Shown here one piece after another: positions 42,154 through 50,989 of a stretch of 64,000 nt of DNA; within the stretch, counting starts at the first letter, position 1, and each line of letters opens with the position of its first letter. Source of the DNA: Lingula anatina (lineage: Eukaryota > Brachiopoda > Lingulata > Lingulida > Lingulidae); NCBI RefSeq assembly GCF_001039355.2, contig NW_019775536.1, forward strand, positions 633,543-697,542. The letters are read 5' to 3'. A program made the position numbers and the translations under genes. The notes beneath the pieces were generated by a model. That model made no database searches and was not told the DNA's origin. It was given only the letters and a program-made list of their open reading frames with translations.

Positions 42154-42515
42154 ACACACATGCGTGCCCGAACACACGTACACGGGATGAATACACTTGT
42201 TTGTTGTGAGGGTTGAGTAATTTTATTAACTCAATTCTTTTGTAAACCATCAGGACTTTGCTAACCGCAGTTCAACTAATAGTCTCGAGATTTATCATTT
42301 TTGCCAACTATTGCTTTAATCCGACTGGAACGCACCTGTCACTTTCATAAAAATAGTGACGCAGGAAGCGCGACCTAACAAATAACGCCAGATAAGATCA
42401 GACTAAGCACCTTATATTTCATTCTGGCTTACTAATCGGCCATCGTGTTTCGCAGTTTAAGAGCGAAAAGTGTGCTTAAAATGAAATTGAATCTGCTGCG
42501 GTGTGTTTCACTGGG

Positions 42516-42553
<38 letters not shown>

Positions 42554-43251
42554 GGCTTTGAAGTGAAAGGATAAAGAGTAAAGCAGATGTACTTTCCCCG
42601 CTCCTGACTCGCACTAAATTCGTACTTGGCTGAACTGTCAGCTGCCCTATGCCAGGTGCCAGGTGCCAGTCCTGCATATTCCAGGTTGTCACGAGAGCAA
42701 TAAACACACTGTCAATTGTCAAACTGTCCCCCCTAACTTGTCAAAATGACACCAGGTCAACAAGGCCGCATATCAAAACATCTACACTACGTAAAATACG
42801 CATGTTATATGTATAAGGTACTTGCTCCGCTGCGTCAACAACCAACATAAAAGAGGCTGTTATCCATAATGTACATTTTCAAATCTAATCCATTCTGATT
42901 CTGAGATGCAGCAGGATCGGATACAGATAACACCATTTTACACTTATTCTAAGTCTACTGTACTTAAAGAATACGCACGTGCACGCATGCACACACACAC
43001 ACAAACACACACACGTAAGTTTTATTTACATTCCCATTCCCTTATTCAGCGATATTCCCTCCAGACTGAACAACCCAACATCAAATCGATGTGATTCCCA
43101 TGAAGTTTGCATTATTGATAACAAAAACAATTACAGCAGCGGCACAGTAAGTTGACAAAGAGCAAATGAACTGCGCCCCCCGCGACCTAACACTTAGCTT
43201 GGCACTTGACACTAAACAGCTTGAACCGAACACACGGCAACTGATACCCAC
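41571..43251. other. Non-coding DNA with GA and CA microsatellites
   Basis: GA runs occur at 41849-41893 and 42519-42551, and CA/CG runs at 42089-42160 and 42988-43013. A repeat-poor stretch at 42310-42410 holds ETS-like CAGGAAGCG and GATA-like AGATAAGATC. Another at 42600-42780 has GCCAGGTGCCAGGTGCCAG and TTGTCAA words. If the exon at 43252-43395 is real, this would be its first intron. Confidence 0.4.
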
Positions 43252-43395
43252 CTCCTCTTGTTTGACACGGGCGACGCTAGGTCGATCCTCTGGGTCGCCG
43301 TCTCTTTGACTTTCGTGCGACACTGGCGTGCCGTTTCCATTCAAGGAATCTGTGCCGCTGTAAGTGGTTGACGCCTTGGCGGTCGTCCCAGTCAT
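43252..43395 (-). CDS. Possible first coding exon of an unidentified gene
   Basis: The minus-strand reading begins at an ATG (43395). Going upstream, the frame is closed by an in-frame TGA at 43450-43452, so this ATG is the first possible start of that frame. The 48 codons end in VARVKQEE, followed by a good donor, GAG|GTGGGT, in phase 0. The peptide is polar and rich in Ser, Thr, Gly, Asp and Glu, low in hydrophobics, and ends in a VKQE sumoylation-like motif, as in the disordered N-termini of transcription factors. I do not recognise the family and cannot find the next exon. It might be chance, but codon composition and the donor favour a real exon. Confidence 0.42.
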
Positions 43396-44180
43396 GAAGC
43401 GATACCTAGCGTGCGATAGAAGCCCTTCGAATGCGGAAAGACGCCGGGTTCAGTGCGCGTCGCACACCGGGGACTCGACGCGCTTGCTCCGCAAGACGTT
43501 GTCAAATCAGAGACAAACGCACCGAGGACTAGTCAATCGACCGAGCACAAGGCTTACGAGGCCTGGTCTGTTAGTTTGACGTGTGTGAAACATGCATCTT
43601 TTTCTCAGTGCCACGGTCGTAACGTAGAGTCAGGCAACGGCGCTGGAGTAGTGTGGCAAGACTATAGAAGATCTCGCTGAAATGGGAAATTACTATGCAA
43701 TATTAATGTCGACGATAAAAGAGTCTCTGAATTCCAACCCATTTATCATGCTTATTTTTGTGTGTGTTGATATATGCCTTTGTAGCCGCGAACAATGGGC
43801 ACAATGCAAGTTGCAGGATGCGCCGCTTTCTCCATTCTTTGCAGTGCAATTCGAACTGAATGGCGGTAGAGAATTACCACTCAACCAACCCTTTCATTTT
43901 TCCTTTCAATGCTGTTAAAAGCCCCACCGCAAATAATCAATTCACATTGAAAACGCAAGGAAATTTAAACTCGCCCTCAGCTTTGACGAACTTGTTTAGT
44001 TGAGAAGGAAAGTGAAGCTTTTTGTCAAGAATCACTGTGTCGAATCGACAGAACTCTCGGTTTAGAAAAAAAGATAGACGCTTGGGTGTATTCTGTTTGT
44101 GATATGAACTATGGCTCAGGTCTTTTAGAAGAACGCGCTCATCCGCGTTGTATAAGGCTTTACAAATGAAAGGACATTTT
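43396..44180 (-). promoter_or_regulatory. Candidate promoter and 5' region of the 43.3 kb exon
   Basis: GC-balanced, CpG-containing, repeat-free DNA lies directly upstream (minus strand) of the possible first exon, especially 43400-43680. Further upstream, at 43780-44180, are GATA-like CTTATCTTTTG and several ATGCGC/AATGC words. Two plus-strand frames through 43364-43680 overlap in different registers and have no features. Confidence 0.28.
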
Positions 44181-44744
44181 ATTACCGCGCTTATCTTTTG
44201 TTATGTAGAATTAAGGGAATTAAAAAGCTCTCGAAGAATGACTGTGTGACATGAAATGCATCACAAAGGGCTTGTCGTGCGCTGGGGAAATTAGAGAGAA
44301 ATTAGAAAAAAGAAGCACTGGGAATGCATCGCGGAGCTGATAAACCGTTGAGTTTTTCTTTTCATTCACAGTTATAAATAGTTGATGGACGACAGATATC
44401 AGGGATACGTTATTTATGGACATTGGCTTCGGAAAAGCATAATAAAAATATGAAAATAAAGACAAATAAATCAACAATTTAACATACAAACAAACACGGT
44501 TTTGGATAAGAAACCGATCAAACAAACAAACAAAAAGACGAAAGAAAGAATAAATAAGTAAATATATGATTAAACATATAAAGATACAAATACCTGAATG
44601 TTTTCGGGGTTTTTTTCAATGTGCTTTTTCATGTCGTATATTTTTCTTTCAAGTAAGATGTCTTTTTTATTTCTTTAATTGGTCTCTCTTTCTCTCTCTC
44701 TCACACACATACACACATGCGTGCGCAGGCGTTCGCGCACCCAC
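44181..44744. other. AT-rich non-coding DNA
   Basis: No gene is supported. There is a short CT/CA run at 44685-44715. Confidence 0.5.
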
Positions 44745-45133
44745 ATTTGGGCGTGCTATATGGAGCCAGTATTGGTGAATCTGAAGAGCAGTAGGCTTAC
44801 TATGAGATAAAGAAAATGGTGTTTATGATGACGAATGTAAAACTGATTTTTTCTATGAATATCAACACTTTTTCTTTCGTCTCCAAGATCGACCACATGC
44901 AAAACCGTTGACAGTGTGCGATCTGTCTACCTTATTTTAAATCCAACTGAGCAAACCTCGAATAATATTTCAGACCGAGACAGGTGAATCATGTCACATT
45001 TTAGGGCTCTATAAGGCGTAAAGGATGCATAAGACCAGTAAAACAAGCCAAAGTGCTAACGTTTTAGCTTGAATATTGAACTCACATTGATTATAGATAC
45101 AGACAGAAATGTCTCGGCACACCGCCTTACCGT
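44745..45133. repeat. About 390-base direct repeat, copy 1
   Basis: It matches 45164-45553 with about 19 substitutions or small indels by eye, roughly 5 per cent. A single N at 45163 sits at the start of copy 2. No gene is seen in it. Most simply, these are two haplotypes placed in series; a real local duplication is possible. Confidence 0.85.
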
Positions 45134-45163
45134 ACCCCAGGTTCTAGATTCCGGTATTGCCAN

Positions 45164-45553
45164 GTTTAGGCGTGCTATATGGAACCAGTATTGGGGATTC
45201 TGAAGAGCAGTAGGCTTACTATGAGATAAAGAAAATGGTGTTTATGATGACGAATGTAAAACTGATTTTTTTCTAGGAATATCAACACTTTTCCTTTCGT
45301 CCCCAAGATCGACCATATCCAAAACCGTTGACAGTGTACGATCTTCCCACCTTATTTTAAATCCAACAAAGCAAACCTCGAGTAATATTTCAGACCGAGA
45401 CAGGTGAATCATGTCAAATTTTAGGGCTCTATAAGGCGTAAAGGATGCATAAGACCAATAAAACAAGCCAAAGTGCTAACGTTTTAGCTTGAATATTGAA
45501 CTCTCATTGATTATAGATACAGACAGAAATGTCTCGGCACACCGCCTTACCGT
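45164..45553. repeat. About 390-base direct repeat, copy 2
   Basis: Second copy of 44745-45133, abutting the N at 45163. Beyond ACCGCCTTACCGT the flanks differ: copy 1 continues ACCCCAGG, copy 2 continues CATCTAC followed by poly-A. Confidence 0.85.
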
Positions 45554-46238
45554 CATCTACAAAAAAAAAAAAAAAAAAAAAAAAATGAAGCAGATGAAAT
45601 AATTCGACTTTTTCCACAGTAGTAGTCGATATATTGTCGTGAGGAACAAAGTGAGGCAATGACGAAAGGCTGTTAAAATTTTGGTAAATTTCAGAATTTG
45701 TTTTTCCATCAAAATTTCCCCGTCTTCAGGACTATCACCGCGGTTTTTCTTCTTTCCGGTGATATGGTTTGTCAAATGAATAACGCAAGGTCCAATCTTT
45801 TTTTTTTTAACTATGAAATTATTTTATTCTAGCGATGACTTTCTCTTCAGTATACACCAATGATAGTAATGGCTGCTGGAAGGTCAATGATACGTGTTGT
45901 AACCTCTTATGCTCAGAAACGTATGTAATCTATGCTGCGGTATCAACCCGCTCTCTTTTTATTATTTTTTAATTTTTATTATTATTATTACCAGATGGTA
46001 CCCCCAAAATATTTGAAATATCCTCCAGTTTTAATTTCCCGAATCAAGTATGAGATAAAAATAAACATGAAACGCTCATCCCCCATCTTCTAAGCCTCGA
46101 TCCTTTAGATATTAAGTTGATAAAAAAACATACACTCTTGTTTGTTGTCTGTTGCCGATGAAAACCGACCCCCCAACTTTCTCTAACGTATGTATAAATA
46201 AAATCACTGCGCAGGGAGATAATCCGTCTTTGCATTTT
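45554..46238. other. Non-coding DNA; left edge of the TLR-A repeat unit
   Basis: Poly-A runs at 45560-45586. From about 46032 rightward the sequence is shared with the TLR-B unit (from about 50058), so the left edge of the 4-kb repeat unit falls here. No gene is supported before the TLR-A 3' region. Confidence 0.6.
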
Positions 46239-46514
46239 AGGGGCCATTCAGAATAGATGATCTGAGTACTAACTGATCCGTCGATTAAATATGGCCGACC
46301 ACACTTCAAAAGCGATGCCGCTGATTCCCGATGGTCTCCCCACCTCCACACGCGCCATTAAACGGATTAAATCTCGGCTCCGGGGTTTAATTGCAAGGTC
46401 CTTTCAGTGACGGCGCGTGTGGAGGCGGGGAGACCATCATGGAATTAGCGGTATCGCTTTTGAACTGGGGTCCACCATATTTAGTCGGCGGATCATCTAT
46501 TCGGAATGGCCCTT
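46239..46514. mobile_element. Foldback MITE, family FB-1, downstream of TLR-A
   Basis: The left arm 46239-46356 and right arm 46412-46514 are inverted copies of each other with scattered mismatches. The outer ends are AGGGGCCATTCAGAATAGAT and ATCTATTCGGAATGGCCCTT; the inner ends are CCACACGCGCC and GGCGCGTGTGG. The loop is about 55 bases. It lies about 410 bases past the TLR-A stop and is present at the same place behind TLR-B, so it predates the split of the two copies. If transcribed in a long 3'UTR it would form a long hairpin. Confidence 0.8.
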
Positions 46515-46922
46515 TATACACCGTGCTTCCAAACCCACGCAAGTCAGCCAAAATTATAAGATGGATGTTTGCATAGCACAAATAACAAGACTTGTCACTC
46601 AGTTTTTACACTGATAGTTATTTTATAGTTTATATTATAACATTTAATCACTATTCTCTTGTTTTAGAAATATTTACGAAATAAGTCAAATACATACAGT
46701 GTTTTGTCGAGTTTAGTATTTCATTCATCATTAGTACGGAAATAAATAAACTGTTTGAAATAAATAAAGAAATGTATTTCTATTAATATCCAAGAAACAT
46801 ACCTTTTTTGTAAGTGATATTCAATACAGAAAAAAAAGTTAGACGGTGTTGTGACCCAAGGAAGAGATCAAGGAAGAGATTTATAAAACTAAACAAAATG
46901 TGACTTATAACTAGAAAAAATA
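46515..46922 (-). other. 3' flank of TLR-A
   Basis: AT-rich DNA between the foldback element and the TLR-A stop codon, closely matched by 50581-50989. It probably includes the 3'UTR. I cannot fix the poly(A) site. Confidence 0.45.
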
Positions 46923-49445
46923 TCACACTTGCTCTTCCTCTATATTTAAAGCTTCATCAATTTGCCGAGTTTTCTTTAACAGAGCAAGTTTCAACTTTTT
47001 CCAGAATTCTTCCTTTTTTCCGTCATTCTCCTCCTCCGGCCACTCCAAGTAGGTCACGTGACGTTTCATGAGCCGCAGCGTCTTGGGGAGTTGATCGGGT
47101 GGGATCTTCTCTAGAAACACCACAATGAGCGATTTACGCCTCTCGCGCAGTACCTTGGCCTGAGCAATGTCGACCTCGTAACGACACCAATCACTCTCAA
47201 GGAAATGCTGCGAGATGATCAATATCCCCACCTTGCTCGCCTCCATTTTCTCCACTATGCTATCTATGATGTAATCGCCCGGTAGGAAGTTCCTTGAATG
47301 GATACATACGTTAAAGACGATGTCCTGACCTTGGTCATTACCTTGTCCCTGATAATGACCTTGGGCAATGCGTCGTCCTTGACCTTGACCCTCCACGTGC
47401 GGGAGAAACTGCCGCACGACCCACTCCTCATCCCTGCTGCTGTGAGCGACAAATGCGTCATATTCGTACTGTACTTGCCCATCGCCGCAGCGGATATATC
47501 CGTGCCGCCGACGGTTAAGTCTTTTTAGATGCCACCAATATACAATGTCAAGTCGAAAGTAGGCCACAAGACCTGCCACTGCTCCAATCACCACAACACC
47601 GGCCCCGATACAACAGAAGACTACAGTGATCAGGTGGTTTCCGCATGTAATCCAAGGCGGGTTAAAGTCCTCCAGGGCGGTGTTTTGGTACTCGGCCGGC
47701 TCGCTACATTTCTGTCTTGCTCCATTTACGTATGTGGTTGTATGACGAAGCCACTTAGAAAACGAACTGGAATCGCAGCTACATACAAATCGATTGAGCT
47801 CAATATTGAGGTGGTGAAGTTGATTCATTCTTAATACAGCAGTTATATCGAAATTCACCAGTTTGTTTTTTCTAAGATTCAAAAAAACGAGCGAAGTCAG
47901 AGAATCAAACACGGCGCCGACGTTTTCCATGTTATTGTCCGACAAGTCCAAGTGTTGCAAGTGAGGCAAATTGGAGAACACGTTTTTTGGGAGTTTAGAG
48001 ATACTATTCGAAGCTAAGATTAGTTTCCGTACTGGACACTGTGATTTAAAAATGTGAGGAAATATCTCATTTTTCATCATACAGAACAGAGAATTACCTG
48101 TAAGATCTATTTCACGAATAGTCGATAATCCTTCGAATACAGATGTATTCATGTGGTGTCTCAGTACACAAGCCTTGTTGTGCGTGTACTGCAATTTTAC
48201 TAGTGACGTCATGTTTTGGACTATTAATAGATGAAGGCCCGGATGTGTGTAGGGATAAGGCAAAATTCCAAAGAGCCCATTTAAATACAACTCACGTAGG
48301 TTGGTCAGGAGCGTGAAGTTGAGATATCCATATAAGCGATTATACGACAGATCCAGTACTTTCAGATGCTGGTGAGGAGGAAAAATCACTGTGTTTACCG
48401 TCACGAACTCGTTGTGCCTGGCAACTAATTTTTGAAGTTTCGGGAAGCTGAGAGTTACTGATTTAAAAAGTTCTAAATCTGAGAAAAGGTTGATACTAAT
48501 ATCCAATTCCCTCAACGTCGACGACATTGTCTTGAAATTTCTTTGCATGGTGGCAATTTTACTCGAACTTAGATCCAATTTTTCAATAACCGGCAAAGAT
48601 TGAAATACGTCTGAAGCGATTGCCGATATCCTGTTACCGCTGAGGCGAAGTTCGCGTACATTTGAATTAGAGAGGGGTCTCAAAACTGATGAATTTAGCT
48701 CAGAGATGTTTATTTGACAATAAGACAAATCGAGAGTTTCAATCTGCGTGTGCCTTAACCTCGTAAATATCACATCACCGATGCTGTTCTTCCCTATGCC
48801 GAATGAAACAAAGCGTTTGATTGGTCGGAAGGCTTCTGTGGCTATTTTTGAAATCTGATTCTCGCTGAGATCAACGGCAAGATAATGCACTGATTCGAAG
48901 GGAAGAAAATCCGAGTTTGTTATTTCGGTGACGTGATTTTCCCTCAGGTTTAAATCGAAATAGGTATTTGTCATGGTGGCATTGCTGACATCTTGGATTT
49001 GGAGTGAGTTTATCCTGTTGGATTGGAAGTTCGCCTCCTCCAGGTTTGGAAGTAACACAATGAATGACGGCAGAGTTTGGAGTAGATTATCTTTTAAAGA
49101 TGCACGTTTCAGTTCATGAAGACCAAGAAGAGCGCCATATTCAACAGTTTTTATCAAACATCGATTCATTTCGAGTTCCTTAAGGTGTGGTAGTCCAATA
49201 AAAGTTTCATTTTTTAGTGTTCTAAATGTGCTGTCAGAAATCTCGAGGGTTGAAGTGTGTGGCGGTATCCCTGAGATATCAACTGGCCGTATGTTGGTAC
49301 ACCTGACGGCAAGTCTGCCGTTGACGTCACTAGAACAACTGCATTGCCTTGGACACGAACTACCAGTGGATAAAGTTTGCACGTTTGCAATAAATAAAGC
49401 TGCCAAAGGCAGAACTGTTTTTACAATTGCCATATTTCTAATCAT
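46923..49445 (-). CDS. Toll-like receptor, copy A (TLR-A)
   Basis: A single-exon gene for an 840-residue type I membrane receptor. I use the ATG at 49445; the frame is open six codons further up, but only from a GTG. Residues 1 to about 26 form a signal peptide. A cysteine-rich LRRNT cap (CPRQCSCSS, about 31-39) follows, then many leucine-rich repeats, and an LRRCT cap (VCSCDSS and later cysteines, about 550-600). A membrane helix lies at about 602-626. The cytoplasmic TIR domain spans about 660-825: box 1 YDAFVAHS at 662-669, box 2 HSRNFLPG at 716-723 with the key proline kept, box 3 FW at 814-815. A Gly/Gln-rich insert (about 682-704) separates box 1 from box 2. By family, it would recognise microbial ligands and signal through MyD88-type adaptors. 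The ligand is unknown. It is not Drosophila-type with several cysteine clusters; one LRRCT fits the single-cluster (vertebrate-like) class. Confidence 0.95.
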   Translation of the reverse strand: MIRNMAIVKTVLPLAALFIANVQTLSTGSSCPRQCSCSSDVNGRLAVRCTNIRPVDISGIPPHTSTLEISDSTFRTLKNETFIGLPHLKELEMNRCLIKTVEYGALLGLHELKRASLKDNLLQTLPSFIVLLPNLEEANFQSNRINSLQIQDVSNATMTNTYFDLNLRENHVTEITNSDFLPFESVHYLAVDLSENQISKIATEAFRPIKRFVSFGIGKNSIGDVIFTRLRHTQIETLDLSYCQINISELNSSVLRPLSNSNVRELRLSGNRISAIASDVFQSLPVIEKLDLSSSKIATMQRNFKTMSSTLRELDISINLFSDLELFKSVTLSFPKLQKLVARHNEFVTVNTVIFPPHQHLKVLDLSYNRLYGYLNFTLLTNLRELYLNGLFGILPYPYTHPGLHLLIVQNMTSLVKLQYTHNKACVLRHHMNTSVFEGLSTIREIDLTGNSLFCMMKNEIFPHIFKSQCPVRKLILASNSISKLPKNVFSNLPHLQHLDLSDNNMENVGAVFDSLTSLVFLNLRKNKLVNFDITAVLRMNQLHHLNIELNRFVCSCDSSSFSKWLRHTTTYVNGARQKCSEPAEYQNTALEDFNPPWITCGNHLITVVFCCIGAGVVVIGAVAGLVAYFRLDIVYWWHLKRLNRRRHGYIRCGDGQVQYEYDAFVAHSSRDEEWVVRQFLPHVEGQGQGRRIAQGHYQGQGNDQGQDIVFNVCIHSRNFLPGDYIIDSIVEKMEASKVGILIISQHFLESDWCRYEVDIAQAKVLRERRKSLIVVFLEKIPPDQLPKTLRLMKRHVTYLEWPEEENDGKKEEFWKKLKLALLKKTRQIDEALNIEEEQV
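47333..47402 (-). repeat. GGTCAA-type repeats encoding the TIR insert of TLR-A
   Basis: On the minus strand the segment is made of degenerate GGTCAAGG / CAAGGTCA units, translated as a Gly-Gln-rich stretch (GQGQGRR ... GQGNDQGQD). It lies between TIR box 1 and box 2 and makes this loop about 20 residues longer than in vertebrate TLR2-type TIR domains. The identical insert is in TLR-B. Confidence 0.75.
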
Positions 49446-49701
49446 GTAACGTCCGTGTTTCACTAGATTTAATCTTTTTATGGAAAGATGGAATTAGAAA
49501 CAACGCACCCTTACTTCGTCCACTGACCTGTGTGGAGATAGCACTCGCCACTAACTGTTTCTATCCGCGACCTGGAATTGTATTTACTTAAGTTGTATCT
49601 CACGGAAGTGTGGAAAGTGATAGCGAAACAACATAGGATGATCATGAATCAGTGGAAATTCATGTAATTTTACATCCCTGGTTTCGATTCATCACCCACT
49701 A
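49446..49701 (-). promoter_or_regulatory. 5' region of TLR-A
   Basis: This segment precedes the TLR-A start codon and matches the TLR-B 5' region (53630-53860) with few substitutions. It lacks the 99 bases present in TLR-B at 53531-53629. It presumably holds the 5'UTR and proximal promoter; the start site is not determined. Confidence 0.4.
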
Positions 49702-49870
49702 CAGGGGCGGATTTAGGCCGTCTTCTGGGTCTTCCGGAAGACGGTCAGATTTTTCAAGTTTACATTGACGGGTATCCAATTTTTCCTGTTGGAAGACGGT
49801 CAAAATTGGAGGATGAATCAACAAAGATAATTTGGAAGACTGTCAGTAAATAGCTCTGGATCCGCCCCTG
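49702..49870. mobile_element. MITE with CAGGGGCGGAT ends, private to copy A
   Basis: A 169-base element whose left end, CAGGGGCGGATTTAG, and right end, CTGGATCCGCCCCTG, are inverted repeats. They match the CAGGGGCGGAT terminus common in non-autonomous hAT-like elements of many animals. The equivalent place in copy B (about 53861-53866, CCCACTAGTC) is empty. The flanks carry a short duplication (CACTA left, CACTG right). Inside, GGAAGACGGTC-like words are repeated three times. It lies about 260 bases upstream of the TLR-A start codon. Confidence 0.85.
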
Positions 49871-50299
49871 CACTGGTCTACCCACGACACTCATCAGCAG
49901 TCATAAGGAAGTACCGCAAATAAACAATACGTCAAACAATTGTATCATGTATACGACAGGAAACAAGGGANTGTGCTGTGATTGGTTAGTTGAGTCACGT
50001 GAAGCCCTACTGTTGCGCCCTCGCGTATCGCGTGAATGCTGCACATTTCTGGCCATGATTTCCCCAATCAAGTATGAGATAAAAATAAACATGAAACGCT
50101 CTTCCCCCATCTTCTAAGCCTCGATCCTTTAGATATTAAGTTGATAAAAAAACATACACTCTTGTTTGTTGTCTGTTGCCGATGTAAACCGACCCCTCAA
50201 CTTAATCTAACGCATGTATAATTAAAATCACTATGATAGGACTACATTTTGTGGGAATTGTCATGTAGTGCGCAGGAAGATAATCCGTCTTTGCATTTT
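49871..50299. other. Junction between the two TLR units
   Basis: Copy A ends at the single N at 49971. Then come about 86 bases found in neither unit's flank (49972-50057), with CACGTG near 49998. After that the copy B unit starts (CAATCAAGTATGAG). No gene lies here. Confidence 0.7.
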
Positions 50300-50580
50300 A
50301 GGGGCCATTCAGAATAGATAATTCGAGTAGCCTACTAACTGATCCGCCGACCAAATATGGCCGACCTCACTTCAAAAGCGATGCCGCTGATTCCCGATGG
50401 TCTCCCCGCCTCCACACGCGCCATTAAACGGATTAAATCTCGGCTCCGAGGTTTGACTGCTAGGCACCTGGGGCGACGGCGCGTGTGGAGGCGGGGAGAC
50501 CATCATGGAATTAGCGGTATCACTTTTGAACTGGGGTCCGCCATATTTAGTCGGCGGATCATCTATTCGGAATGGCCCTT
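50300..50580. mobile_element. Foldback MITE, family FB-1, downstream of TLR-B
   Basis: Same element and position as 46239-46514, with its own substitutions and small indels. Outer ends are AGGGGCCATTCAGAATAGAT and TCTATTCGGAATGGCCCTT; the inner CACACGCGCC / GGCGCGTGTG pair is kept. About 40 extra bases just left of it (about 50231-50272) are absent from copy A. Confidence 0.8.
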
Positions 50581-50989
50581 TATACACCGTGCTTCCAAAC
50601 CCACGCAAGTCAGCCAAAATTATAAGATTGATGTTTGCATAGCACAAATAACAAGACTTGTCACTCAGTTTTTACACTGATAGTTATTTTATAGTTTATA
50701 TGCAAACATTTAATCGCTATTCTCTTGTTTTAGAAATATTTACGAAAGAAGTCAAATACATACAGTGTTTTGTCGAGTTTAGTATTTCATTCATCATTAG
50801 TACGGAAATAAATAAACTGTTTGAAATAAATAAAGAAATGTATTTCTATTAATATCCAAGAAACATACCTTTTTTGTAAGTGATATTCAATACAGAAAAA
50901 AAAAGTTAGACGGTGTTATGATCCAAGGAAGAGATCAAGGAAGAGATTTATAAAACTAAACAAAATGTGATTTATATCTAGAAAAAATA
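50581..50989 (-). other. 3' flank of TLR-B
   Basis: AT-rich DNA between the foldback element and the TLR-B stop codon, nearly identical to 46515-46922. It probably includes the 3'UTR. Confidence 0.45.

Noticed and set aside
47298-47834. Plus-strand frames opposite TLR-A, with identical ones opposite TLR-B
   Set aside because: They are shadows of the TIR and membrane coding sequence; their conservation follows from the gene.
50357-50680. 107-codon plus-strand frame downstream of TLR-B (with counterparts behind TLR-A)
   Set aside because: It runs through the arms of the foldback MITE and is not conserved in frame between the two copies.
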